64,000 nt of DNA from Stappia sp. BW2. GTDB lineage: Bacteria; Pseudomonadota; Alphaproteobacteria; Rhizobiales; Stappiaceae. Position 1 is the first letter of the stretch. Every line of letters starts with the position of its first letter. This document shows, in pieces, positions 1-9,892 of the stretch. The notes under the pieces are model-generated. The model had not been told where the DNA came from and ran no database searches. It was given only the letters and a program-made list of their open reading frames with translations. The stretch lies in contig NZ_VIRG01000066.1 of NCBI RefSeq assembly GCF_008107695.1, forward strand, positions 1,116,001 to 1,180,000, in the 5' to 3' direction. The position numbers and the translations under genes are program-made.

Positions 1-222
1 CGGCAGCCGAATGGCGCCGTCGTCGTTGACGATATCAAGCTGGATCAGAAGCTCTTCCAGAGAAAGGTGACGCGCCACCTGGTTCACCACGATGCCCATT
101 GCACCCTGGTCGGAATGAGAGCACAGATAAATGACAGAGTGTTCGAACCGATTGTCTGACATGCCCGGCATTGCAATCAGAAACTGACCTTCAAGGGATT
201 CTGTTGCTGCTGCTTCGGACAT
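1..222 (-). CDS. YqgE/AlgH family protein (N-terminal part, cut by window edge)
   Basis: The first 74 codons are visible, reading leftward from an ATG at 222; the rest lies outside the window. The protein starts [20 protein letters not shown] and continues with [13 protein letters not shown] and GAMGIVVNQ, which are the hallmark opening blocks of the YqgE/AlgH (DUF179) family. Family members are about 185-200 residues, cytosolic, and of uncertain biochemical function. The gene is divergent from the DsbD-alpha gene at 407, and both promoters must lie in the 184 bp between them. Family assignment is firm; role is unknown. Confidence 0.9.
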   Translation of the reverse strand, partial: MSEAAATESLEGQFLIAMPGMSDNRFEHSVIYLCSHSDQGAMGIVVNQVARHLSLEELLIQLDIVNDDGAIRLP

Positions 223-406
223 GCAAACCTCGTTTTCTGTTGACGCTCTTTGCCTTGGAAAAAAGCATAGCTCCTTTAAGAAGCTTTGTTAATGTCTGTT
301 TGTGCCTCCGCATGGCGTCCGGCTCAACTCACCGTCACAAGGATATGACCTGAATTGCCCGCCCTGACCGATGACGCTTGCCTGAAACTCGTGTAGCAGA
401 GAGGAC

Positions 407-1228
407 ATGAAACGCTCTGTCATCGCCTTTGCGCTCGCTCTTGCCGTCCTTGCCCCACCCGCCCATGCCGCCATGACCGGCTGGACGGAAGTCCAGGGAG
501 GGGCCGTCAGGCTGATCGCATCCGGTCCCATGAAGGACGGCCACTATGAAGCCGGGCTGGAATTCATGCTCGAGCCGGGATGGCACACCTATTGGCGTTA
601 TCCGGGAGAAGCGGGCATTCCGCCGCAGATAGACACGTCGGCAAGCGCGAACCTCAAGTCAAAGGAAGTGCTCTTTCCCGTGCCGGAGCGATATGACGAC
701 GGTTTTTCGGAATCGATCGTCTATCACAACGGCATTGTTCTGCCGCTACGGATCGAACCGGAAGCCCCGGACCAGCCGGTAACGCTGTCGCTGGATGTCT
801 TTTTCGGCATCTGCAACGAGATCTGCGTCCCCGGAGACGCGACCCTGACGCTGGATCTGGCACCCGATGGCGAGACCGACAGTCTTGCCCAGACGCTGAT
901 TGCGCGGGACCTTGATGCCGTACCAGACGCCGCCCCTTCAGAAGACCTTCAGATCAAGTCCGTCACGCTGTCAGCCGACGGCGATGCGCTGGACATTGAG
1001 GTTCTGGCACCTGAAAACACCTCGCCCGATCTTTTTGCAGCAGCTCCCGAAGGATCCTACATCGGCCTGCCGAAACACACCGGGCAGAGCAGCGGCAGTC
1101 ATGTCTGGCGCCTTTCGCTCAAAGGCATGAAAACGACGGATAGCGATACTGCGTTGCGCCTTGTGCTGTCTTCGGATGGCCGCGCGGTCGAGCAGCTTTT
1201 TGCAATCGATCCGGATTGGCTGAACTAG
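407..1228 (+). CDS. Free-standing DsbD-alpha domain periplasmic protein
   Basis: This is a 273-residue exported protein. Residues 1-21 form a signal peptide ending in AHA. The mature part matches the N-terminal thiol-disulfide exchange domain of DsbD/ScsB (EPGWHTYWRYPG near 56-67) and carries a cysteine pair, C136 and C140, in GICNEICVP. In DsbD this pair passes electrons from the membrane domain to periplasmic partners such as cytochrome c maturation factors. Here there is no transmembrane CcdA-like part and no C-terminal thioredoxin domain, so it would need a separate membrane donor. The gene stands alone ahead of a peroxiredoxin gene, 145 bp away, which fits a thiol redox theme. The domain call is good; the partner is unknown. 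Confidence 0.82.
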   Translation: MKRSVIAFALALAVLAPPAHAAMTGWTEVQGGAVRLIASGPMKDGHYEAGLEFMLEPGWHTYWRYPGEAGIPPQIDTSASANLKSKEVLFPVPERYDDGFSESIVYHNGIVLPLRIEPEAPDQPVTLSLDVFFGICNEICVPGDATLTLDLAPDGETDSLAQTLIARDLDAVPDAAPSEDLQIKSVTLSADGDALDIEVLAPENTSPDLFAAAPEGSYIGLPKHTGQSSGSHVWRLSLKGMKTTDSDTALRLVLSSDGRAVEQLFAIDPDWLN

Positions 1229-1373
1229 GCTTTGGTTCCTGGTGCATCCTCGGCACCTACTGCACCACCGAAACGCTTTTGCCCGAACCTCCCTCGACGG
1301 ATGGCCTAACAAGCCCTATCTGTGTCGCGGGGCTGCCATGTCGTTGCAGCCGGACAATGAAGGGATATTCATT

Positions 1374-1862
1374 ATGACACTTTCTGTTGGGGATCGTCTT
1401 CCTGAAGCAACGTTCAACATCATGACCGCGGACGGCCCCGGCGAAATGTCGACCGGCGACCTGACATCCGGCAAAACCGTTGTTCTTTTCGGTGTTCCCG
1501 GAGCCTTCACCCCGACCTGCCACATGAACCACCTGCCCGGCTTCATCGAGCATGCAGAAACCCTGAAGAACAAGGGCGTCGATACAATCGCGGTCCTGTC
1601 CGTCAACGATGTGTTCGTCATGGATGCGTGGAAGAAGGCCTCCAATGCCGGTGACAGCATCACCTTCCTGTCCGACACGGGCGCCGCTTTCGTGGAAGCT
1701 GCCGGTCTGGGCCTTGGCCCGGCACCGATTTTCGGTCACCTGCGTTCACAGCGCTTTGCACTGATCGCAAAAGACGGCGTCGTGACCTTCATGGCCATCG
1801 AAGATGAACCGGGCGAAGCCGTGAAATCCGGCGCCGCCGCTATTCTGGAAGCACTTGGCTAA
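1374..1862 (+). CDS. Prx5-type peroxiredoxin, single cysteine
   Basis: The 162-residue product matches the AhpE/Prx5 (atypical type II) peroxiredoxins, which reduce hydrogen and alkyl peroxides. The peroxidatic cysteine is C49 in PGAFTPTCH, and the conserved arginine lies in the later segment FGHLRSQRF. C49 is the only cysteine in the protein, so there is no internal resolving cysteine and recycling must use glutathione/glutaredoxin or another thiol. I chose the ATG at 1374 because the protein begins MTLSVGDRLPEATF as in homologues. The longer in-frame start at 1242 adds an unrelated leader. A strong terminator follows at 1896. Confidence 0.92.
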   Translation: MTLSVGDRLPEATFNIMTADGPGEMSTGDLTSGKTVVLFGVPGAFTPTCHMNHLPGFIEHAETLKNKGVDTIAVLSVNDVFVMDAWKKASNAGDSITFLSDTGAAFVEAAGLGLGPAPIFGHLRSQRFALIAKDGVVTFMAIEDEPGEAVKSGAAAILEALG

Positions 1863-1895
1863 GCTTGACGCAAGGCTTTCAAATGAAACGACGAA

Positions 1896-1917
1896 GGGCC
1901 CTGCGGGGCCCTTTTTT
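1896..1917 (+). terminator. Intrinsic terminator after peroxiredoxin gene
   Basis: The stem GGGCCC / GGGCCC has a short loop and is followed by six T residues. It lies 34 bp past the peroxiredoxin stop. Confidence 0.9.
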
Positions 1918-2067
1918 GCTTCCCCTCCTCAGCAGGCCATCCCGGACACGGCAACCTGGTGATCCGGTTTGAAGACGGAGGGACTGGCTTTTCTCCACCC
2001 GCCGGAGCCGCATTTTTTCGCGTTAATACCCCACCAGCACCACCAACTTGGTCGACTTTTCACGCGC

Positions 2068-2805
2068 CTAACGTTTGCGCGGCCACAGGATGCTTGCAGC
2101 GTAGGTCAGGTAGACACCGATCAGCGTCGCGGCGAGACCGAACCAGGTCAACGCGTAGCCGAGGTGGTCGTTCTTGAAGCGAACGATGGTTTCGCCCGCC
2201 TGAGGCAGGCCGGAAGGCGGCGTGAAGGAGGCGTCGAGATCGATGCTGTAGGGCGCCAGTTTCGTCGGATCAAGCCCCAGTTCGGCAGCCATGGCGTCCG
2301 TGTCGCGCGCGAACCAGATACGATCTTCCTTGCCCGGTTCCGGTGTCGTCCAGTTGGGCTTTTCGCTTAGCCGCAGCAATCCCGTCAGCTCCCATGCGCC
2401 ATCCGGCGGCACGATAGCCTGCTGGCGCAAGGACTTGTCGAGACCTTGCGGCAGGAACCCGCGGTTGACCAGGACAACCCACTCCTGATCCGTTTCAAAA
2501 GGTGCATAGACCATTACGCCCGGACCACCCACGGCTCCGGCCGGTTCGCTCAATGCGGTGTAATAAAAGACCGCACCTTCCAGGAAACGACCGCTGAGCC
2601 TGACGCGCTCATAGTCGTCCGAGGACGAAAGGTTCGCCCAGTTTTTGGGTTCGGGTGCGGGCTTCGGCGGACTCGTGAGGCCAGCCTCTACCTGGTCGAT
2701 CAGGTTTTCTTTCCAGGCCAGCCGGTCGAGCTGCCAGAAACCCAGATTGAGCAGAACCGCCAGTGCCGCGATGGCGGCAAGCGTCGGAATAATGAGTTTA
2801 CGCAT
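2068..2805 (-). CDS. SURF1 family cytochrome oxidase assembly protein
   Basis: The 245-residue inner-membrane protein has the SURF1 layout: an N-terminal membrane helix (about residues 4-24), a periplasmic domain, and a C-terminal helix (about 217-239). Recognisable blocks are FWQLDRLAWK near the first helix, VNRGFLP in the middle and YALTWFGLAATL near the end. SURF1 proteins help insert heme a into subunit I of aa3-type oxidases. It is the last gene of the leftward oxidase block, 27 bp after the DUF983 gene, so the two are probably co-transcribed. Confidence 0.93.
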   Translation of the reverse strand: MRKLIIPTLAAIAALAVLLNLGFWQLDRLAWKENLIDQVEAGLTSPPKPAPEPKNWANLSSSDDYERVRLSGRFLEGAVFYYTALSEPAGAVGGPGVMVYAPFETDQEWVVLVNRGFLPQGLDKSLRQQAIVPPDGAWELTGLLRLSEKPNWTTPEPGKEDRIWFARDTDAMAAELGLDPTKLAPYSIDLDASFTPPSGLPQAGETIVRFKNDHLGYALTWFGLAATLIGVYLTYAASILWPRKR

Positions 2806-2832
2806 GGGATTGTCTTCCCGGGTGCAGCCCGG

Positions 2833-3225
2833 TCAGGTGTTGTCCTTGCCGTTGTCCAGTTGGCCTTCGGCGGCCTTGTGGCGGAACTGAAGCGCGATCA
2901 TCAGGCCCTTCAAAGGCCGCAGCACGCCGCCGGCCAGAATGACCGTAAGCGGCAACCAGAGGATAAGGTGTACCCAGATCGGAGGCTGGTAGGACAGTTC
3001 AACGAAAAGCACCAGGCCGACGACGATGAAGCCGACGATCATGATGACAAATACCGCCGGGCCATCGCCACTGTCGGCAAAGGAATAGTCAAGTCCGCAA
3101 GCCATGCAGGATTTCTTGACGCTCAGAAAACCGTCAAAAAGCTTGCCTTGGCCACAGCGCGGACACTTGCCCGACAGGCCTGCAGAAACCGGATTGACCG
3201 GTGGGAAATGCGCCTTGTCTTCCAT
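2833..3225 (-). CDS. DUF983 membrane protein with zinc-ribbon-like N terminus
   Basis: This 130-residue protein has two CxxC pairs (C21/C24 in CPRCGQG, C40/C43 in CMACGLDY) that look like a small zinc ribbon, followed by two membrane helices (about 55-80 and 85-105). It is a member of DUF983, a family regularly encoded in alphaproteobacterial cox operons and thought to be connected with oxidase biogenesis; no activity is established. I chose the ATG at 3225 because GAGG sits 6 bp upstream; a TTG at 3237 would add four residues. It lies between a terminator-like hairpin and the SURF1 gene. Confidence 0.88.
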   Translation of the reverse strand: MEDKAHFPPVNPVSAGLSGKCPRCGQGKLFDGFLSVKKSCMACGLDYSFADSGDGPAVFVIMIVGFIVVGLVLFVELSYQPPIWVHLILWLPLTVILAGGVLRPLKGLMIALQFRHKAAEGQLDNGKDNT

Positions 3226-3246
3226 GGTGTGCCTCAAGCTTCAGCG

Positions 3247-3284
3247 AAAATGGAAACGCCCGATCCGGGGGACCGGATCGGGCG
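3247..3284 (-). terminator. Terminator or attenuator hairpin inside the cox block
   Basis: Perfect 12-bp arms at 3257-3268 and 3273-3284 enclose a 4-base loop. Read leftward, the stem is followed by TTTCCATTTT. It lies between the ctaE stop at 3310 and the DUF983 start at 3225, so it should reduce or end transcription of the oxidase structural genes before DUF983-SURF1. Confidence 0.78.
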
Positions 3285-3309
3285 TTGTTCGTGCCGATCT
3301 GGCGCGAAC

Positions 3310-4182
3310 CTAGTGAGCGGCCGGTGTGCCTGCGCCCCAGATATAGATGGAGACGAACAGGAACAGCCAGACGACGTCAACGAAGTGCCAGTACCAGGCA
3401 GCTGCTTCGAAACCGAAATGCTTCTGGACGGAGAACTGCCCGGCCAGAGCTCGGAACAGACAGACGGCCAGGAAGATGGTTCCGACAATCACGTGGAAAC
3501 CGTGGAACCCGGTCGCCATGAAGAAGGTCGCGCCATAGATGTTGCCGCCGAAGTCGAATGCAGCGTGAGTGTATTCGTAGACCTGGCAGATGGTGAAGAG
3601 AACGCCGAGCAGAACCGTGAAGGTCAGGCCCCATTTCAGACCTTCGCGGTCATCGTGAAGCAGGGCATGGTGCGCCCAGGTAACCGTGGTGCCGGAGCAC
3701 AGCAGGATCAGCGTGTTGAGCAGCGGCAGGTGCCATGGGTCGAAAGTCTCGATACCCGCGGGCGGCCAGTGACCGCCGGTCGCCTCAACGCGAGCATACT
3801 GGATGGCTTCGCCGGTGAAGAGCGAGGCATCGAAATAGGCCCAGAACCAGGCAACGAAGAACATCACTTCAGAAGCGATGAACAGCAGCATGCCGTAGCG
3901 CAGATGCAGCGAGACCACACGGGTGTGGTGACCCTGAGCGGATTCGCGAATGGTGTCGCGCCACCAGCCGAACATCACATAAAGGACGATCAGCAAACCG
4001 ATGGCGAAAAGGCCCCAGCCGGTGAGATTCATGCCAAGCAGAACGAATTCGGTTCCCTGAGCATATTTCATGAAGCCGATGGCACCCAGCGCCATGACGA
4101 ACGCACCGACAGATGCGATGAACGGCCACGGACTTGGTTCGACCAGGTGATAGTCGTGATTTTTGGTATGTGCCTCAGCCAT
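3310..4182 (-). CDS. ctaE: Cytochrome c oxidase subunit III
   Basis: The 290-residue product matches subunit III of aa3-type heme-copper oxidases, a seven-helix protein that stabilises the catalytic core. Diagnostic segments are [12 protein letters not shown] at the N terminus, [11 protein letters not shown] in the middle, [11 protein letters not shown] and [16 protein letters not shown] at the end. The ATG at 4182 (MAEAHTKNH) has GGGGAG about 7 bp upstream and agrees with homologues; an upstream in-frame start at 4203 adds seven residues. ctaG lies 45 bp upstream in the same direction. Confidence 0.97.
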   Translation of the reverse strand: MAEAHTKNHDYHLVEPSPWPFIASVGAFVMALGAIGFMKYAQGTEFVLLGMNLTGWGLFAIGLLIVLYVMFGWWRDTIRESAQGHHTRVVSLHLRYGMLLFIASEVMFFVAWFWAYFDASLFTGEAIQYARVEATGGHWPPAGIETFDPWHLPLLNTLILLCSGTTVTWAHHALLHDDREGLKWGLTFTVLLGVLFTICQVYEYTHAAFDFGGNIYGATFFMATGFHGFHVIVGTIFLAVCLFRALAGQFSVQKHFGFEAAAWYWHFVDVVWLFLFVSIYIWGAGTPAAH

Positions 4183-4227
4183 CGGCAAGCTCCCCAAAGA
4201 CATTCATTTCAGGCGCGGTTGCGCCAA

Positions 4228-4836
4228 TCACTCAATTTTTGTTTCAGCTTCGGCCTTCTCGGCCTTTGCTGCAACAGGGCGTTCCGGTTGTTCTACCGGG
4301 AAGAAGGTATAGGACAAAGTGATTTCCTTCACGTGTTTCAGCTCAGGATCCTTGTCCATTTCCGGGTCGACAAAGAAGACGACCGGCATTTCGACAGTCT
4401 CGCCGCTTTCCAGCGCCTGCTCGGTGAAGCAGAAGCATTGCAGCTTGTTGAAATAGGCTCCGGCCGTCGGCGGCGACACGTTAAAGGTCGACGTACCGAC
4501 AGACCGCTCGGAACCCGTGTTGGTTGCCACATATTCGAGCTGGGCGGTTTCGCCCATCTGAAGCGTGACTGAGCGGTGCACCGGCTTGAACTTCCACGAC
4601 AGCTCGTGATTGACGTTGCCGTCGAAGCGAATGGTGATCTTCCGGTCGAGAACCACGTCGCTCTCAGCTGTGGCAACCTGCGTGGTGCCGCCAAAACCGG
4701 TGACGCGGCAGAAAAGATTGTAGAGCGGCACAGCGGCGTAGGCCGCCCCCACCATGAACATGAACATGCCAACGCAGACCACCGCGACCTTGCGGTTGCT
4801 GCGTGACAGGTTGGAAGTGTCTCGTCCGTTGCTCAC
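4228..4836 (-). CDS. ctaG: Cox11/CtaG copper chaperone for cytochrome oxidase
   Basis: The 202-residue protein is anchored by one N-terminal helix (about 16-37) and has a periplasmic copper-binding domain. It carries the family cysteines C43 (NLFCRVTGFGG) and the CFCF motif with C134 and C136. Cox11 delivers copper to the CuB site of subunit I. It begins with GTG at 4836; the ribosome-binding AGGGAG overlaps the stop codon of the upstream coxF gene, so the two are translationally close. It sits in the conserved order ctaB-coxF-ctaG-ctaE. Confidence 0.96.
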   Translation of the reverse strand: MSNGRDTSNLSRSNRKVAVVCVGMFMFMVGAAYAAVPLYNLFCRVTGFGGTTQVATAESDVVLDRKITIRFDGNVNHELSWKFKPVHRSVTLQMGETAQLEYVATNTGSERSVGTSTFNVSPPTAGAYFNKLQCFCFTEQALESGETVEMPVVFFVDPEMDKDPELKHVKEITLSYTFFPVEQPERPVAAKAEKAEAETKIE

Positions 4837-4846
4837 GCGATCTCCC

Positions 4847-5008
4847 TCAAAGCGCCCGGTTCAGAATATCGGGGCCCATCTTGACGATGGTCACGACATA
4901 GAACAGCACGACGAGGCCGCCGAGCACGCAGGCAATCGCAATCGACCGCGACCGGCGCTTCTTCTTCTGTTCTTCAGTGAGCGCAATGCCCTTTTCCTGC
5001 TCGGCCAT
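4847..5008 (-). CDS. CoxF-like small membrane protein
   Basis: This 53-residue gene runs leftward from ATG 5008 to TGA 4847. The protein begins MAEQEKGIALTEEQKKKRRS and has one predicted membrane helix (about residues 19-40, IAIACVLGGLVVLFYVVTIV). Small proteins of this shape, named CoxF in rhizobia, occupy the same slot between ctaB and ctaG; the function is not established but is presumed to be oxidase assembly. It starts 4 bp after the ctaB stop and ends 10 bp before ctaG, tight operon spacing that supports it being real. Confidence 0.85.
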   Translation of the reverse strand: MAEQEKGIALTEEQKKKRRSRSIAIACVLGGLVVLFYVVTIVKMGPDILNRAL

Positions 5009-5012
5009 CACG

Positions 5013-5948
5013 TCACGCTCCTGCGATCAGGCTTTCGCCCAGAAGAAGGGCGAACAGCATGAACAGGTAAAAGATAGAGAACTTGAACAGACGCCAGCAG
5101 GCAGCCTTGGCCGGGTCGCCTTCCCGCTTGCGCCAGACGTCGAACGACAGACCGACGAAGATGGCGCTGAGAACCGCTGACGCCACCCCGTAAACGGGGC
5201 TGGCAAAGCCAAGAAGGTAAGGCGCGACACCGATAGGGGCCAGCAGAACGGCATAGGCAAGAATATGATGCCGTGTCACGGTCTCGCCAGCGACCACAGG
5301 CAGCATCGGGATCTTGGCGGCCTGATAGTCGCCATTCTTGACCAGCGCCAGCGCCCAGAAGTGCGGCGGCGTCCACATGAAGATAATCAGGAACAGCACG
5401 AAGCTTTCCAGGCTGACGCTGCCGGTAACCGATGCCCAGCCGATCATCGGTGGGAACGCGCCCGCAGCGCCGCCGATGACGATGTTCTGCGGCGTCGAGC
5501 GCTTCAGCCACATCGAATAGACGACCACGTAGAAGAAAATGGTGAAGGCCAGAAACGCCCCGGCAAACCAGTTGACCAGAAGGCCAAGCAAGACCACCGA
5601 ACCGATGGACAGCGTGACACCGAAGGCCAGCGCTTCGTCGCGCGTGACCTTGCCGGCCGGGATCGGCCGCTTGCGGGTCCGCGTCATGACTTCATCGATG
5701 TCGGCGTCGTACCACATGTTGAGAGCGCCGGAAGCACCCGCACCGATAGCAATACACAGGATCGCGACAACCCCGAGCACCGGATGCACGGTTCCAGGTG
5801 CCAGCATCAGGCCGACAAAAGCGGTGAAGATAACCAGGGACATCACACGCGGCTTCAGGAGCGCCACATAGTCGCTCACCGATCCCATGCCACCGTTCCA
5901 GACGGCGGTTTCCTGGTTCATCATATCCTGGCGCTCAACGAGCGACAT
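5013..5948 (-). CDS. ctaB: Protoheme IX farnesyltransferase (heme o synthase)
   Basis: The 311-residue polytopic enzyme transfers a farnesyl group to protoheme IX to give heme o, the precursor of heme a. The prenyl-diphosphate binding motif is [12 protein letters not shown] (N77, D81, D85) followed by [10 protein letters not shown]. About eight or nine membrane helices are evident. I chose ATG 5948 ([10 protein letters not shown]) because GAAGGAAG precedes it at good spacing; a longer start at 6011 adds 21 residues without similarity. It lies about 150 bp downstream of ctaD. Confidence 0.96.
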   Translation of the reverse strand: MSLVERQDMMNQETAVWNGGMGSVSDYVALLKPRVMSLVIFTAFVGLMLAPGTVHPVLGVVAILCIAIGAGASGALNMWYDADIDEVMTRTRKRPIPAGKVTRDEALAFGVTLSIGSVVLLGLLVNWFAGAFLAFTIFFYVVVYSMWLKRSTPQNIVIGGAAGAFPPMIGWASVTGSVSLESFVLFLIIFMWTPPHFWALALVKNGDYQAAKIPMLPVVAGETVTRHHILAYAVLLAPIGVAPYLLGFASPVYGVASAVLSAIFVGLSFDVWRKREGDPAKAACWRLFKFSIFYLFMLFALLLGESLIAGA

Positions 5949-6098
5949 AGGCGCTTCCTTCGAGTTCTTGTTTTCGTCCGCGATCCCGGGATCGCGATTC
6001 CGGTTGCACATGGCCCGGCAGTTTTCCTGAAAGGGAGCACCGCGCCGGCAACCGGCGCGGTGCTGATCTTGACCGGGAGGCGCACCTCCCGCCGCGAA

Positions 6099-7709
<1,611 letters not shown>

Positions 7710-7771
7710 TCAGACTTTCTCAGCGGCGCTGCATGACATCGCGCGCATCGCCAAACAGGATCGCCGCCGCA

Positions 7772-8722
7772 TTATCTCGCGGCGACAGAGATCTCTTCCA
7801 CCTTGCCTGCGGCAGCCACTTTCTTCGCATCTTCAATCGACGCGTACAGCTGCTCGTTTGCAGTGTCCAGGTCGTCCTGAGCGGCACTTGCCCAGGTCTG
7901 GAACTGATCCTTGGAAACCACCCGGATCGCGATTGGCATGAAGGCGTGTGCCTTGCCGCACAGTTCTGAACACTGCCCGTAGTAGACACCTTCCTCGCGA
8001 GCGTGGAACCACGTCTCGTTCAGACGGCCCGGAATGGCATCGATCTTGACGCCGAAGGACGGCATCGCGAAAGAGTGGATCACGTCCTCGGAAGTCACCT
8101 GAACGCGGACCGTGGTGTCGACCGGAATGACAAGATCATAGTCGACAGCCAGCAGGCGCGGAACCTGTTTCAGCGTGACGCCACGAGCATCCGCAACTTC
8201 CTGACGATCTGCCAGATCCTTTGCAGGGTCGAGAGGATCTCCAACCATGAGGGAGTCAAAGGAGAGTTCGCCCATGTTTTCATCGGTGTACTCATAGCCC
8301 CAGTACCACTGGTAACCGGTTGCCTTGATTGTCATGTCGTATTCGGGAATGTCCAGTTCCTTGTAAAGCAACCGGAAAGACGGGATCGCAATCACGACCA
8401 GGATCAGGATCGGCGCAACCGTCCAGACCACTTCGATCATGGTGTTGTGCGAGGTCCTGGACGGAACCGGGTTCTTCTTCGCGCTGAAACGGGTCGCGCA
8501 AACGATCAGCAGCGCCAGCACGAACAGCGTGATTACGGTGATGATCACCAGGGTGAACCCATTGAACCAGGTAATGTCGTCCATTACATCGGTGACAGAG
8601 GACTGAAAACCCAACTGCCATTCCTTGATACCGGACTCCGCTGCCAGGGCCGCCGTCGACACTCCAGCAAAAGTTGCCGCCGCACCGGCCATAGTCATGA
8701 GACGCTTGAAGACTGCCTTCAC
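7772..8722 (-). CDS. ctaC: Cytochrome c oxidase subunit II with CuA site
   Basis: The product is 316 residues from a GTG at 8722, preceded by GGGAAGGGAG at 7 bp; an ATG at 8743 would add seven residues and lacks a comparable site. A signal peptide (ending AALA near residue 27) is followed by two membrane helices and a cupredoxin domain. The CuA ligands are H216, C251, E253, C255, H259 and M262 in QCSELCGKAHAFM. Subunit II accepts electrons from cytochrome c and passes them to subunit I. There is no C-terminal heme c domain. It is the first gene of the leftward oxidase operon. Confidence 0.97.
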   Translation of the reverse strand: MKAVFKRLMTMAGAAATFAGVSTAALAAESGIKEWQLGFQSSVTDVMDDITWFNGFTLVIITVITLFVLALLIVCATRFSAKKNPVPSRTSHNTMIEVVWTVAPILILVVIAIPSFRLLYKELDIPEYDMTIKATGYQWYWGYEYTDENMGELSFDSLMVGDPLDPAKDLADRQEVADARGVTLKQVPRLLAVDYDLVIPVDTTVRVQVTSEDVIHSFAMPSFGVKIDAIPGRLNETWFHAREEGVYYGQCSELCGKAHAFMPIAIRVVSKDQFQTWASAAQDDLDTANEQLYASIEDAKKVAAAGKVEEISVAAR

Positions 8723-9240
8723 GTCCGCGCTCCCTTCCCTCATCCGCCTTAAATGGCGGAAATGCTAAATTTCCGGACTCAGATCCGGTCCAATCCGCTG
8801 CGGCAGTAGAAGGCTTGGCGGAACCGCACAAGCCGAATCTGCTGCGTCCTGGCGTTGGACAAGGTCATGAGTTTGACCGGACTATAACCACAAACTCATA
8901 TAAAGGGCGATGGCTACCATCGGGCATAGCGGCGATGTGCCGCATCAATCCACCGACACCTTTGTGCCGCACAAAAACCACAAGAAACGCCGGGCTGCAA
9001 CGGAATTTCCAACTTTTCACAGCCCTCGGATGCGCCAGGCCTTTTGACACGGGTCAAAGACATACGAATTTTCGACAAGAATTGCGTTTATTCCTGCGCT
9101 TCCTGAGCCGCCGGACTGGAAACGTGCGCCGTCATGCGGCAATGTCTGGCCTTGAATTACACTTTGATTCGCCAAACGGGCCGCTTCTTTTTACCAAGAT
9201 GGCCAGTAGCGAACCGGACAACGTTTGACTGGAGGATTTC
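8723..9240. other. 518-bp divergent intergenic region, cox operon / ialB
   Basis: No convincing gene is visible. It must hold the leftward promoter of the cox operon and the rightward promoter of ialB. A short inverted repeat (CCGCC / GGCGG around 8741-8760) lies just upstream of ctaC. The FNR/FixK-like palindrome at 9043-9058 is listed separately. Confidence 0.6.
9043..9058. promoter_or_regulatory. FNR/FixK-type palindrome
   Basis: TTTGAC-ACGG-GTCAAA is a perfect 6-4-6 inverted repeat. It resembles CRP/FNR-family boxes (TTGAT-N4-ATCAA and the FixK variants with TTGAC/GTCAA half sites). Its centre is about 190 bp upstream of ialB and about 328 bp upstream of ctaC, so either could be the target. 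The match is direct; regulator identity is inference. Confidence 0.6.
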
Positions 9241-9801
9241 TTGTCAACCCAATTGCCGCAGTCACCGGCTGCCCGCCCCAACGGTCGTTCCAGACTGTCT
9301 TTTTCCAAACTCGCGGCCATTGCCGGGATCGTCTGCAGCTCGTTGACATACGGAAATCTGCCCGCCGCGGCACAAGGCGAGGTCCGTTCGACTCACGGCG
9401 ACTGGCAAATGCGCTGCGACACGCCCCCCGGCTCTACCGGCGAGCAGTGCGCGCTGATCCAGAACGTCACCGCCGCCGATCGTGAAAACGTCGGCTTGTC
9501 GGTGATCATTCTGAAAACCGCCGACAAGCAGGCTCGCATTCTCAGGGTTCTGGCACCTCTTGGCGTGCTTCTGCCGTCAGGCCTCGGCCTGAGGGTCGAC
9601 AATGCCGACATCGGCCGCGCCGGCTTCGTCCGCTGCCTGCCGAACGGCTGTATCGCCGAGGTTATTCTGGAAGAAGATCTTCTGAGCAAGTTGCAGGCCG
9701 GATCACAGGCCACCTTCATCATCTTCCAGACCCCGGAAGAAGGAATCGGCATTCCGATCTCGCTGAACGGTTTCTCTGCGGGCTTCGAAGCCCTGCCCTG
9801 A
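9241..9801 (+). CDS. Invasion-associated locus B (IalB) family protein
   Basis: This 186-residue exported protein has a long hydrophobic leader (about 22-45, ending AAAQ) and a mature domain with four cysteines, C59, C70, C132 and C137, in the pattern typical of IalB proteins (THGDWQMRC, EQCALIQ, VRCLPNGC). The family is named for a Bartonella invasion factor but is widespread in free-living alphaproteobacteria, so pathogenicity should not be inferred. The start is a TTG at 9241 with CTGGAGG nearby; no upstream ATG is in frame. Nearness to cox and tldD is common in related genomes. Confidence 0.88.
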   Translation: MSTQLPQSPAARPNGRSRLSFSKLAAIAGIVCSSLTYGNLPAAAQGEVRSTHGDWQMRCDTPPGSTGEQCALIQNVTAADRENVGLSVIILKTADKQARILRVLAPLGVLLPSGLGLRVDNADIGRAGFVRCLPNGCIAEVILEEDLLSKLQAGSQATFIIFQTPEEGIGIPISLNGFSAGFEALP

Positions 9802-9830
9802 CCGGGACCACCGCAGACAGCAAACATACA

Positions 9831-9853
9831 AAAGGCGCCCCTGCGGCGCCTTT
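9831..9853. terminator. Bidirectional terminator between ialB and antiporter gene
   Basis: AAAGGCGCC and GGCGCCTTT form a 9-bp stem with a 5-base loop. T residues follow in both directions, and the two flanking genes converge on it. Confidence 0.85.
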
Positions 9854-9892
9854 CTTGTATCCAGGCACCGGCGCCGATGCGCCGCTGGAAGC

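Noticed and set aside
2446..4572. Very long open frame on the + strand opposite the cox genes
   Set aside because: It lies antisense to DUF983, ctaE and part of SURF1/ctaG, whose products are clearly recognisable. The translation is compositionally odd (rich in Gln, Asp, Arg) with no homology; such frames are typical by-products of high-GC codon usage.
9241..9801. Reading the IalB gene as a sign of a pathogen
   Set aside because: IalB-family proteins are common in free-living marine and soil alphaproteobacteria, and nothing else in the window suggests virulence.
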